The notes beneath the pieces are model-generated. The model worked only from the letters and a program-made list of their open reading frames with translations, did no database searches and was not told the DNA's origin. This document shows positions 1 to 5,918 of a stretch of 17,030 nt of DNA, in pieces. The position numbers and the translations under genes were made by a program. Source of the DNA: JAAZBW01 sp035647855 (lineage in GTDB: Bacteria; Actinomycetota; Actinomycetes; Actinomycetales; Actinomycetaceae); assembly GCA_035647855.1 (NCBI GenBank), contig DASRMP010000014.1, positions 1 through 17,030 on the forward strand, given 5' to 3'. Position 1 is the first letter of the stretch; every line of letters begins with the position of its first letter.

Positions 1-137
1 AAGCCACGGGCCCGCCCGGCCGCCGTGCTCAGCCGACCCGGCCCGCTGACGAGCCCCGCACCAAGACCCGGGCCACGATCCTCCGCAAAGCCGTCACAAA
101 CACCAGTCACACCACCCGAATTCCGACACACGCTCCT

Positions 138-248
138 AGAGCCATGCCGGAAGAGCAGGCCGAGGCAGTGGTGTGGCTGCTCTCAGACGCCGCCTCGTAC
201 GTGGCCGGCTCCGCGAGCGCTCGGACGGTCATCCGGGGCCGTCGGTAA
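138..248 (+). pseudogene. C-terminal remnant of a short-chain dehydrogenase (SDR)
   Basis: The frame reads RAMPEEQAEAVVWLLSDAAS followed by YVAGS, which is the typical last helix-strand region of classical SDR oxidoreductases (P-E-E-x-A-x-A-V-x-W-L-x-S-D-x-A-S-Y-x-x-G). No Rossmann fold, TGxxxGxG or YxxxK motif lies upstream, so only about 25 residues of a roughly 250-residue enzyme survive. From about base 210 the frame enters a dispersed repeat that supplies the last residues (ASARTVIRGRR) and the TAA stop in place of the usual SDR ending. It is a broken fragment, not a functional gene. The family is inferred from this short motif only. Confidence 0.55.
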
Positions 249-321
249 GGGTGGGAGCTTGGGGTAAGGGTCCAACCGCTAACCTTCGGCGCAAGACCTC
301 GCCCACGAGCCGGAACCCGTC
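210..321. repeat. 112-bp direct repeat, copy L1 (contains an R-family element at 239-290)
   Basis: Bases 210-321 match 2325-2436 over the whole 112 bp with about three substitutions (near 231, 251 and 276), in the same orientation. The flanks on both sides differ. The central 52 bp (239-290) is homologous to the reverse complement of the R elements at 16524-16735. The following bases ACCTCGCC and GAGCCG also line up with the S part of that array. The copy supplies the stop of the SDR remnant on the plus strand and the stop of the 64-residue ORF on the minus strand. Confidence 0.9.
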
Positions 322-473
322 ACTCTGGCGATCAGCGGGTTATCGCGATACTCGGCCTCGGCTTCTGCGTACGCTTCAGTAGCCGCCTCGACATCTCCGC
401 CATAGTCGCGCTGTTCGACCAGTCGGTCCGTGCCGTGATCGTAGATCAGGAGAAAGTGCTGGATCGCACTCAT
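279..473 (-). CDS. small hypothetical protein (64 aa), C-terminus replaced by repeat sequence
   Basis: The protein starts MSAIQHFLLIYDHGTDRLVE and has an acidic, alanine-rich middle. It resembles small actinobacterial hypothetical proteins with the pattern (I/V)QHFLxVYD that usually go on to a conserved hydrophobic strand and helix. Here the match ends at about RDNPLIARV, exactly where repeat L1 begins. The last residues (TGSGSWARSCAEG) are translated repeat ending at a TAG inside it, so the protein is probably truncated. The ATG overlaps the TGA of the 56-residue gene upstream by four bases (ATGA), which suggests translational coupling. Function unknown; no catalytic motif or membrane segment is visible. 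Confidence 0.6.
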   Translation of the reverse strand: MSAIQHFLLIYDHGTDRLVEQRDYGGDVEAATEAYAEAEAEYRDNPLIARVTGSGSWARSCAEG

Positions 474-640
474 ATCAGATACTCACCCGCTCTCGCTTCC
501 AGGCGCCGCTGCAACTGTTCGGCACGTCTACCTATCTTCTCCAAACCCTCGACAGGAATGTTCTCGCCTCGTTCCAGCGCCTGTTGGAGCCGGGACATGA
601 GAGCCATGAACGTTTGAGCCGGTGGCAACCACACTGTCAT
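470..640 (-). CDS. small hypothetical protein (56 aa), coupled to the 64-aa gene
   Basis: I chose the ATG at 640 because GGGAG lies 5 bases upstream; the frame stays open further upstream to 715 but without such a site. The product (MTVWLPPAQTFMALMSRLQQ...) is mostly helical and charged, with an E-R-G-E-N-I-P-V-E-G-L-E-K-I-G-R core and a Q/R-rich end. It has no signal peptide or membrane segment. Its stop overlaps the next ATG (ATGA), so the two small genes form a bicistron, as short uncharacterised pairs often do in actinobacteria. I do not recognise a named family. A toxin-antitoxin pair cannot be excluded, but nothing in either protein points to it. Confidence 0.55.
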   Translation of the reverse strand: MTVWLPPAQTFMALMSRLQQALERGENIPVEGLEKIGRRAEQLQRRLEARAGEYLI

Positions 641-972
641 ACCGGCTCCCGAATTCGCCTTCTGGGGGACATGGGGACCAGATCGCGAAGGCGCGCGCCG
701 CCTCCCGGCCGGCAATCACACGAGGTCCGCCGCGTGGTTGAAGCATCGAGCCGAACGCTGGCGACGTCACCCCGGGGACGTGAGATTGGTTCGCCTGGGG
801 AACCAAGCTCACGTCTCCAAACACCCTTCCGCTGCGATGGCCAGGAGGTGGGCCAGTCCCCGGACGCTCACGGTCGACGACGACGCGCCAGGAGCTCCAC
901 GACGAACTCCGGCGAGGCCACTTCCTGACAGCGGTCCTCAAAGAAGCGGTCGTCGGCGGATAACCGCAACGT
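641..972. other. gene-free stretch between the DUF6941-like gene and the small pair
   Basis: I see no convincing gene in these 332 bases on either strand. The long frames are overlapping GC-rich open frames with arginine/proline/serine-rich products. The only clear structure is the 45-bp hairpin at 774-818. The sequence from about 820 to 910 shares scattered blocks (for example GGTCGACGACGA) with 2212-2310, so a longer degenerate repeat surrounds the hairpin in both places. Confidence 0.5.
774..818. repeat. long hairpin, copy A of the ACGTGAG family
   Basis: The left arm GGGGACGTGAGATTGGTT (774-791) pairs with the right arm AACCAAGCTCACGTCTCC (801-818) over 18 positions, with one G-T pair and one mismatch, around a 9-base loop. 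It lies downstream of the DUF6941-like gene on the minus strand, so it could act as a terminator. No T-run follows in either direction, and related copies at 2167-2211 and 2593-2630 are not all at gene ends, so it is better described as a repeated palindromic element. Confidence 0.85.
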
Positions 973-1386
973 CTATGGAGCTACCCGAAAGCTCGCCCGT
1001 TCAAGCTCTTGGTCACCGACCGCTACGGTCCAGCAGTAGCCCTTTCCGGCGGCCAGTGGCAACGGCGGAAAATTGGCCGCAAACGGCAGCGTGAGCTCCG
1101 AGCCGTGGGCGATCCCTGGCGGGCGACCGACCTCGAACTCTATGCCGAAAGCGATAGCGTCTTCGCCGCCGACGGGGTTGGGCTGGGTCATGTCGACGCC
1201 ATCGTCGTCCTTCAGGGACACTCGCAGTTCCTGCTTCTGATTGGTCTCGGCCCAACCGACGTGGAGAAGGATCGCGAGCCCAGAAGTCATGTTGGGGATA
1301 GCCGCCGTGCTCCAGCCTCCACCGTGGATGTAGAGCTTTCCATCTGCGACGACAGCATGGTCGCAAAGCATGACATCTGCTCTCAT
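973..1386 (-). CDS. DUF6941-like hypothetical protein (137 aa)
   Basis: The N-terminus MRADVMLCDHAVVADGKLYI followed by HGGGW matches the pattern of a small actinobacterial family I know as DUF6941 (M-x-A-D-x-x-L-C-D-x-A-x-V-x-x-G-K-L-x-x-x-G-G-G-W). Further in come a conserved FEVGRPPG segment and a C-terminal PLPLAAGKGYCWTVAVG strand region. It looks like a full-length, cytosolic, all-beta protein with no signal peptide or membrane helix. Its ATG overlaps the stop of the hicB-like gene by four bases, so it is probably translated from the same mRNA. The biochemical role of the family is not known to me. I am confident that it is a real gene and moderately confident of the family name. Confidence 0.8.
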   Translation of the reverse strand: MRADVMLCDHAVVADGKLYIHGGGWSTAAIPNMTSGLAILLHVGWAETNQKQELRVSLKDDDGVDMTQPNPVGGEDAIAFGIEFEVGRPPGIAHGSELTLPFAANFPPLPLAAGKGYCWTVAVGDQELERASFRVAP

Positions 1387-1751
1387 GGCGAAACCAATTC
1401 TCTGTTCGACTTCGTCATCACCCGGCCCTGACCGCGAGGACGAATCACTCTCGCTTCAACATAAGTAGAGTCGGACAGCTTCTGCGCGACACCCGGCTTC
1501 GGCCAATCGACCACACCCGAGTTCGGCCAATCGACCACACCCGAGATTGTCACTTCCCACACCAGCTCGTGGTTCTCGTGGCGTTCAAGAACTTCAATGG
1601 CCTCATCGGAATCAAAATGGAACGCCAGTCCTTCGCGCACGAGTTTGCGCACCTCGGCCAGGCTCTCTCCAACGGCGTAGAATCCGGGCACGTCAGCGCT
1701 GTCCGCCCACCGGGACTCCTCGTCGCGGTGGTAGACGACGGCGACTTCCAT
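1383..1751 (-). CDS. HicB-like antitoxin (122 aa)
   Basis: HicB antitoxins neutralise the HicA mRNA interferase and often repress their own operon. The first 45 residues (MEVAVVYHRDEESRWADSAD, then VPGFYAVGESLAEV and a helix) have the HicB/UPF0150 pattern: a strand, a W/A-x-x-x-D-V-P-G-x-x-x-x-G-x-(S/T) turn and an amphipathic helix. I chose the ATG at 1751 because GGGAGAGG lies just upstream; a GTG at 1781 overlapping the hicA stop is a weaker alternative. The C-terminal half carries a perfect 24-bp duplication giving GVVDWPNS GVVDWPKP, and no clear DNA-binding domain is evident. It sits directly downstream of a frameshifted hicA-like gene and is coupled to the DUF6941-like gene, so it may be an orphan antitoxin. 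Confidence 0.75.
   Translation of the reverse strand: MEVAVVYHRDEESRWADSADVPGFYAVGESLAEVRKLVREGLAFHFDSDEAIEVLERHENHELVWEVTISGVVDWPNSGVVDWPKPGVAQKLSDSTYVEARVIRPRGQGRVMTKSNRELVSP
1498..1545. repeat. 24-bp perfect tandem duplication inside the hicB-like gene
   Basis: The unit beginning TTCGGCCAATCGACCACACC occurs twice in a row, 1498-1521 and 1522-1545. The length is a multiple of three, so the frame is kept and eight residues (containing GVVDWP) are duplicated. This looks like a recent slippage event. Confidence 0.95.
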
Positions 1752-1777
1752 TTCCTCTCCCTCGCTTTGCCGGACCC

Positions 1778-2010
1778 TCACAGTAGCTCCAGCGCGTCCG
1801 CCTCCGAAAGCCCCGCATCTTGCATGAGGATCTTCTTGACGAGCCGCGCGGGGATTTCAACCCCATATGAAACGCGAAGGTCAGCGGCGGCCGACCTTCC
1901 GCCACCAGCCTGCGGTGTGAGCCGCTTTGACGCACGATCTCGTAGTTGAGCGGCATGCTGGTCAGAACGCGGAGAAGCTTCGAAGCAGACACGCTGGGAA
2001 ACTTCGCCAT
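1778..2010 (-). pseudogene. HicA-like toxin, frameshifted
   Basis: The first frame reads MAKFPSVSASKLLRVLTSMP, then NYEIVRQSGSHRRLVAEGRP and PLTFAFH. This matches HicA (double-stranded RNA-binding fold) including the R-Q-x-G-S-H motif with the catalytic histidine. The rest, GVEIPARLVKKILMQDAGLS then EADALELL, is in another frame: the I-x-x-x-x-L-x-x-I-L-x-x-A-G-L ending of HicA. The two halves meet at about 1864-1872, and the total of 233 bases is one short of 78 codons, consistent with a single-base deletion. The start is the ATG at 2010, with GGAG immediately adjacent. The gene is broken unless the base was lost in sequencing. It leads the hicA-hicB-DUF6941 operon. Confidence 0.7.
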
Positions 2011-2166
2011 CTCCGCAACGACAACTGTCGAGCGCAGCCCTCGGCAGCAGCGCCCGGACGGCTGTGGACATCTGTCCTCGAACCATCCCGCGGGCGCGTG
2101 GCTGGATCGCCGCCCTCCGCGCCGAACGAGAGCGGTTGCACGTCCGCGGCCGACCACGACCCTCCC

Positions 2167-2211
2167 GGGGACGTGAGCTTGGTTTCTCAGACAAGCCAAG
2201 CTCACGTCTCC
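2167..2211. repeat. long hairpin, copy B of the ACGTGAG family
   Basis: The arm GGGGACGTGAGCTTGG (2167-2182) pairs with CCAAGCTCACGTCTCC (2196-2211) across all 16 positions, with one G-T pair, around a 13-base loop. It has the same 45-bp overall length as copy A and is the best-preserved stem of the three. It lies upstream of the hicA-like gene, so it is not that operon's terminator. Confidence 0.88.
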
Positions 2212-2324
2212 GAACACACCCCTCCGTCTCAATGGACTCGATGGAGAGGGGCGCCGCCGGTCCCAGGTCGCTCCCGGTCGACGACGAAGCCGCTCTGCAA
2301 GACCTGAGACCGCGTTCTGGCCAT

Positions 2325-2436
2325 TCCGCGAGCGCTCGGACGGTCCTCCGGGGCCGTCGGTAAGGGCGGGAGCTTGGGGTAAGGGTCCAGCCGCTAACCT
2401 TCGGCGCAAGACCTCGCCCACGAGCCGGAACCCGTC
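2325..2436. repeat. 112-bp direct repeat, copy L2 (R-family element at 2354-2405)
   Basis: This is the second copy of the 210-321 repeat, about 97% identical and in the same orientation. It starts at TCCGCGAGCG and ends at CCGGAACCCGTC. Together with L1 it brackets bases 322-2324, which contain the small gene pair, the DUF6941-like gene and the hicAB remnant. Immediately beyond it a 15-bp tandem array starts at 2445. Confidence 0.9.
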
Positions 2437-2444
2437 GCATCCCT

Positions 2445-2554
2445 CAGGTTGACATCCATCACAGTTGACATCCATCAGGTTGGAAGCCCTCAGGTCGAAA
2501 CCCCTCAGGTTGAAACCCATCAGGTTGACAGCCCCAAGGTTGACAGGCCCCAGG
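2445..2554. repeat. 15-bp tandem array with pentapeptide-repeat coding pattern on the minus strand
   Basis: Seven units related to CAGGTTGACATCCAT follow each other (15 bp each, one of 16 bp at 2460-2475), with a partial eighth. Read on the minus strand the units translate as NLMGF, NLRGF, DLRAS, NLMDV: the A(D/N)Lxx pattern of pentapeptide-repeat proteins. The 16-bp unit breaks the frame, and there is no plausible start or ribosome site, so this is either a relic of a pentapeptide-repeat gene or a non-coding minisatellite that imitates one. Confidence 0.85.
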
Positions 2555-2592
2555 ATTCGGAACGGGACGGCTGTGCGGCTGCTCCGGCGGAG

Positions 2593-2630
2593 AGGTAGGA
2601 GTGGTTCGCCTCAGTAACCATTCTCACGTC
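2593..2630. repeat. degenerate hairpin, copy C of the ACGTGAG family
   Basis: The sequence shares GTGGTTCGCCT and TCTCACGTC with copies A and B and is the same kind of palindrome: GGAGTGGTT at 2598-2606 opposite AACCATTCTC at 2616-2625, with two G-T pairs. The left arm has lost the ACGTGAG core. It lies about 230 bases upstream of the lipoprotein start. Confidence 0.6.
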
Positions 2631-2858
2631 CCTGAAACAGGCATCCGTCCTTCGGTGAACGGCGGAGCAGCGATCAGTGAACGGAGATGTGAAGGCCCTG
2701 CTCGCGATGTCACACTCAGAAACAACTGGGAAAAATGCTCCCCGCCACTTTGCATATTGTCGACCGTTACAATCGATGGGCAGGACCATCGGCCGCATGT
2801 CCGAATCGATCCGTGCCATAGTCTCCGCATATCGGGACACAGCCGGGGAGGCACGATC

Positions 2859-4055
2859 ATGGTTACCGCGAAAGAGATTCTGCATGCGCAGGAGTACGCC
2901 AGGACATCTATGTCTGGCCGGGCCCGCCGAGTCGGCGCACTCGCGGCAGCGCTAACCCTCCTTCTCCCTCTGAGCGCAGGCTGCACCTCGGTCCTCGACG
3001 ACGACGCCCTCGCCGGTTCCGACCGCCAGTCCGGGGTGGGCGGCCTCATCACCGAAGAGCCATCGCCGCTCGTAACCGTCTCCTCCGTAATGGTTGGCGA
3101 CGACGGCGTGATCGAACTCGAGATGTCCGATCGCTCAAGCATGCGCGGGACGCTCGAGCACGTGCTGCTGCCTGTCGGTGACGACTGCCTCGCGGAGAAG
3201 ACACGGCGCGAGCTCCGCACGATTCTCCGCGTGGGTACGCCGGTTACCGGCGACGAGACGGGCGAGCTCTCGGTGGACGGTGAACTCGTCGCCGAGAAGC
3301 TCGCCCGGAAGGGACTCGCAGTCCTCGACCCGGCCGGCGCATCCACTGAGACCGCGCACCAGCAGATTGCCGCGGCGCAGAACGAGGCCCGTGAGTCCGG
3401 CGCCGGCGTCTACTCGACGGCCACCGCGTGCACTCTCCCGGCCCATCTCGCCGCGTTCGCGTCGACCTCGACCGCGCTGGCAGCGGAAGCGGATGGCTTC
3501 GTCGCGCTGGCCGTCCTCGACGACGCAAGCAGCGCACAGCACACGAGACTCGCCAGCGACTCCGACGCCGCCCGGTCCGACACAGCGGCCCTACTCGAGG
3601 GTGACACTGCGGCGCTCCCTCTCGCGGCGTTCACCGCAGCCGAGCTCGAGTACATGCGCATGCAGTTCTCTGCAAGCGACGCGACGCACGAGGAAGCCGT
3701 GGCACGCGCCAACGAGCGCGTTGTGGCAGAAGAAGCGCGCATCGAGGCCGAACGCATCGAGGCCGAACGCATCGAGACCGAACGCATCGCCGCGGAGAAC
3801 GCACGCATCGAGGCCGAACGCATCGCCGCGGAGGAGGCCGCTGCGGCAGAGCGGGCCGCCGCCCAAACAGCACCGCAGCCGTTCGCAGGACTCGAACCAG
3901 CGGCATCGGGATACAACCAGTCCACGGAACCCTGGAACCAGCCCGGACCAGACCTCGACTGCTCGGACATCCGCCAGATGGTGCGGATCACCGGCCCGGA
4001 CTACCACCGGCTCGATAGAGACGGCGACGGCTGGGGCTGCGAGAGCTACGGATGA
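2859..4055 (+). CDS. lipoprotein with nuclease-like (TNase) fold, coiled coil and excalibur domain (398 aa)
   Basis: The ATG at 2859 follows GGGGAGG by 7 bases; the longer upstream frame is repeat sequence. A lipoprotein signal ends in the lipobox LSAGC (residues 38-42), so the mature protein should be anchored at Cys42 by Lgt and LspA. Residues about 70-188 follow the thermonuclease (SNase) layout, including DGELVAEKLARKGLAVLDP and AAAQNEARESGAGVY near its end, but the R and E expected in the V-R-L-x-G-x-x-x-P-E active-site block are missing. Residues 276-337 form a long charged coiled coil with R-I-E-A-E repeats. The C-terminus (365-398) is an excalibur calcium-binding domain with DRDGDGWGCE and paired Cys368/Cys394. 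It is probably a non-catalytic surface protein that uses calcium; its substrate or partner is unknown. Confidence 0.88.
   Translation: MVTAKEILHAQEYARTSMSGRARRVGALAAALTLLLPLSAGCTSVLDDDALAGSDRQSGVGGLITEEPSPLVTVSSVMVGDDGVIELEMSDRSSMRGTLEHVLLPVGDDCLAEKTRRELRTILRVGTPVTGDETGELSVDGELVAEKLARKGLAVLDPAGASTETAHQQIAAAQNEARESGAGVYSTATACTLPAHLAAFASTSTALAAEADGFVALAVLDDASSAQHTRLASDSDAARSDTAALLEGDTAALPLAAFTAAELEYMRMQFSASDATHEEAVARANERVVAEEARIEAERIEAERIETERIAAENARIEAERIAAEEAAAAERAAAQTAPQPFAGLEPAASGYNQSTEPWNQPGPDLDCSDIRQMVRITGPDYHRLDRDGDGWGCESYG
3738..3782 (+). repeat. 15-bp in-frame tandem repeat encoding RIEAE
   Basis: Three units of CGCATCGAGGCCGAA (the third with one change) lie in tandem within the coiled coil of the lipoprotein. 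Further degenerate units containing CGCATCGCCGCGGAG and CGCATCGAGGCCGAA follow to about 3835. The 5-residue period extends the charged helix by slippage. Confidence 0.9.
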
Positions 4056-4193
4056 TTCCCCCGACAGCTGTGTGTGAACCCGGAACGAACGCGCATCGGC
4101 GCCGTGGTTCGCCGCCGTAGTCTCCCCACTATGTGACACGCGCGAGCTGGACCAACGCAACAGCGTCCCAACTTCTACGAGAAGGTGACTGAC

Positions 4194-4565
4194 ATGGCGC
4201 ACAACTCTGGACGCTTTCGCTTCGACGGCGGAGCCGCCACCTACATCGGCACCGGGATCCTCGGGACACTCATCACGGTGCTCACTGCCGGAATCTGCTA
4301 TCCGTTCGCGGTGGTCCTGATCGAACGTTGGCGAGCCAAGCATTCCTACATAGACGGCCGGCCCCTCGTCTTCACGGGTACCGCTGTCGCGCTGTTCGGC
4401 CACTGGATCAAGTTGCTCCTCCTCATCATCATCACGATCGGGATCTACTCCTTCTGGGTCGTGCCCCAGCTCACGAAGTGGAAGTGGGAGCACACCGACT
4501 TCGACCCCACCTTCCAGCCCCTCCCCCACGCCGCGCCGGACGTGCAGCCACCACACGGCCACTGA
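4194..4565 (+). CDS. DUF898-like membrane protein, copy 1 (123 aa)
   Basis: The product follows the DUF898/YjgN pattern: an N-terminal RFRFDGGAATY, one hydrophobic segment (about 16-43) ending in an ERWRAKHSYIDGR turn, an FTGTAVALFGHWIK motif, a second hydrophobic segment (about 68-92), then KWKWEHTDF and a proline/histidine-rich tail. Two membrane segments with the basic turn in the cytosol are likely. I chose the ATG at 4194 because AGAAGG lies 8 bases upstream; the GTG at 4185 overlaps that site. The downstream paralog has exactly the same length and about three quarters identical residues up to position 107, while the last 16 residues differ. No biochemical function is known to me for the family. 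No promoter is obvious in the 138-base gap after the lipoprotein gene. Confidence 0.82.
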   Translation: MAHNSGRFRFDGGAATYIGTGILGTLITVLTAGICYPFAVVLIERWRAKHSYIDGRPLVFTGTAVALFGHWIKLLLLIIITIGIYSFWVVPQLTKWKWEHTDFDPTFQPLPHAAPDVQPPHGH

Positions 4566-4655
4566 CCGCAACCCCTCCACCAGCCGCCCGACCCCGGGTC
4601 ATGGATTCCTCCCTCACCCACGGCCGCGGCTGACGCAAGACAGATCCTGCTACCG

Positions 4656-4713
4656 ATACCCGCCGAGAACGGACCGTTCCTCGAACTTCAACCACGCCTT
4701 CCGTGGCGGGTAT
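4656..4713. promoter_or_regulatory. nested inverted repeats between the two DUF898-like genes
   Basis: ATACCCGCC (4656-4664) and GGCGGGTAT (4705-4713) are perfect 9-base arms. Between them lie the palindrome GAACGGACCGTTC (4667-4679) and a small stem CCACG-CCTTC-CGTGG (4692-4706) that overlaps the right arm. The structure could be a terminator for copy 1 or an operator for copy 2. No T-run follows. Its position, 140-195 bases before the second gene, does not decide between these. Confidence 0.4.
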
Positions 4714-4852
4714 GACGCCAACTACCCCGAGGTAACCCTTCCCGAGTCCTTCTCGCTGTGGGACCTTCGGACCACTTCCCCCACAAGCCCAAGCCTATGG
4801 TCGGGTGCGGATCGCCCATTAAGTCGTGGGTGACGCTTGGAGGTTGATTGCA

Positions 4853-5224
4853 TTGGCACGGAATTCTGGACGTTTCCACTTCGATGGTGGAGCCGCGACC
4901 TATGTTGGCACCGGGCTTCTCGGGTTTGTCATCACCGTGTTCACACTTGGCATCTGTTATCCCTACGCTCTCGTGCTCACCGAGCGGTGGCGCGCAAAGC
5001 ATTCCTACATCGACGGCCAGCGGCTGACGTTCACCGGCTCCGCTGTTGGCCTGTTCGGCCACTGGATCAAGTGGTTTCTCCTCATCATCATCACGCTCGG
5101 AATCTACTCACTCTGGGTGGGCCCGCGGATCGAACGCTGGAAGTGGGAAAACACGGACTTTGACCCCACCTGGCGCCCAAACACACTCCCCGTAGCCAAC
5201 ACGGGGGTTCCTCAAACCTACTGA
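4853..5224 (+). CDS. DUF898-like membrane protein, copy 2 (123 aa)
   Basis: This is a paralog of the gene at 4194 with the same architecture: RFHFDGGAATY, a first hydrophobic segment, ERWRAKHSYIDGQ, FTGSAVGLFGHWIK, a second hydrophobic segment and RWKWENTDFDPTW. I place the start at the TTG at 4853, which aligns with the ATG of copy 1 (MA-x-NSGRF) and has GGAGG 9 bases upstream. A GTG at 4826 would add nine residues but has no such site. The equal lengths and high similarity of the body point to a tandem duplication; the unrelated tails show that it is not very recent. The gene stands alone, with 287 bases before it, and may have its own promoter. Confidence 0.8.
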   Translation: MARNSGRFHFDGGAATYVGTGLLGFVITVFTLGICYPYALVLTERWRAKHSYIDGQRLTFTGSAVGLFGHWIKWFLLIIITLGIYSLWVGPRIERWKWENTDFDPTWRPNTLPVANTGVPQTY

Positions 5225-5435
5225 TTCACGAGCCCACGGTCCTCTGCCTCGAACGTCGTCATTCCGACAACGACGGAACGATCGCCTACCTGGTCAACTT
5301 CGTTCGCTTCGGTGCCCTGAACGGCAGCTCAGTCCGCTACCTCGAGTAGGTCACATGAGCCAGCTGAGCTACCGGTGGTCCCACTCAGATCCACGCTGCG
5401 CGCTGTACGTGAGATCGTCCGCGATCAGGAGGTCC

Positions 5436-5754
5436 TCATCTAAGCCTCGATCCACCCATGTTCGTACCCTGGACTTCGATCCGAACGGCTGAACCCTGGG
5501 TTCCGTACTTGGAGTACAGCTCCGTGATCAGGTCCTGGCTTTCGGAGTACTCGTCTGCCAGGAAGGAGAATGGCACGGGTGATCTGTCTTCGATCGGGTT
5601 CCAGATCGGAATTGCGGGCTCCGGCACTCCCTCCTCGTTCAATGGTGTTGCGAAGAATCACCTCACGGTCTCCGGTCGACGTCGGGCGAAAGGAGACCTC
5701 CAGATTCCGGGTGTCCCACTGCTCGATCCACTCACTCACTTGGGCATCGCTCAC
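5436..5754 (-). pseudogene. frameshifted gene of unknown function
   Basis: Two minus-strand frames join into one plausible protein of about 105 residues. The first runs from a GTG at 5754 (VSDAQVSEWIEQWDTRNLEV, SFRPTSTGDREVILRN). The second continues as PLNEEGVPEPAIPIWNPIED, RSPVPFSFLADEYSES and QDLITELYSKYGTQG to a TGA at 5436. The switch falls at about 5636-5645 near AACACCATTG and is consistent with one extra base. Both parts have acidic, non-repetitive composition unlike out-of-frame GC-rich noise. No ribosome site precedes the GTG, so the 5' end may also be lost. I do not recognise the family. Confidence 0.5.
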
Positions 5755-5834
5755 CGAAACAGAACAGACGCCCCCCGAAGGTGCTCTTCCACAAGACCGC
5801 CGAACGTCGCCCCGACGATCCCCCGCGGCCCTGC

Positions 5835-5918
5835 TTCACCGGCTCCCACACCGTCGAGGTCACGGCCGGCCAGGACCGCATCACCGTCAACGCCAACACC
5901 ATCCTCATCAACACCGGG
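5835..5918 (+). pseudogene. fragment of a pyridine nucleotide-disulfide oxidoreductase
   Basis: The frame reads FTGSHTVEVTAGQDRITVNA followed by NTILINTG. This matches the FAD-domain segment G-x-x-x-x-x-V-x-V ... I-x-A-x-x-I-(L/V)-I-N-T-G found after the first Rossmann fold in mercuric-reductase-like flavoenzymes. Nothing before or after it fits the rest of such an enzyme (about 450 residues), so about 28 residues are a stranded scrap. It opposes the frameshifted gene at 5436-5754 and suggests an old rearrangement junction here. Identification rests on one short motif. Confidence 0.45.

Larger units (their letters stand above)
2011..2858. other. 848-bp gene-free, repeat-rich stretch
   Basis: I find no believable gene here. 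The stretch contains hairpin B (2167-2211), a degenerate block shared with 820-910, direct repeat L2 (2325-2436), a 15-bp minisatellite (2445-2554) and hairpin C (2593-2630). From about 2660 to 2858 it is the upstream region of the lipoprotein gene. TACAAT at 2768-2773 could be a -10 box, but I see no good -35 hexamer at the right distance. Open frames in this stretch are GC-rich read-through of the repeats. Confidence 0.6.

Noticed and set aside
1..137. GC-rich leader with CCGTGCTCAGCCGACCCGG at about 23-41, resembling part of the S element in reverse
   Set aside because: The match is under 20 bases with two mismatches at the window edge; not enough to call an S copy. No gene is visible here.
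528..941. Long minus-strand open frame with a GDVSLVPQANQSHVPG segment
   Set aside because: The segment is a translation of hairpin A, and similar peptides appear wherever the hairpin occurs (1693-2520, 2520-2885). It is repeat read-through, not a protein family.
4669..4830. Plus-strand frame with SNFNHAFRGGYDANYPEV and LPESFSLWDL between the DUF898-like genes
   Set aside because: It has no start site and runs through the inverted repeats; it could be chance, so only the palindromes were listed.
5224..5349. Short plus-strand frame with coding-like residues (IHEPTVLCLERR, TIAYLVNFVRFGALN, SSVRYLE) after the second DUF898-like gene
   Set aside because: No start codon or ribosome site, only about 40 codons, and no recognised family; it may be a remnant, but the evidence is too thin to list as a feature.
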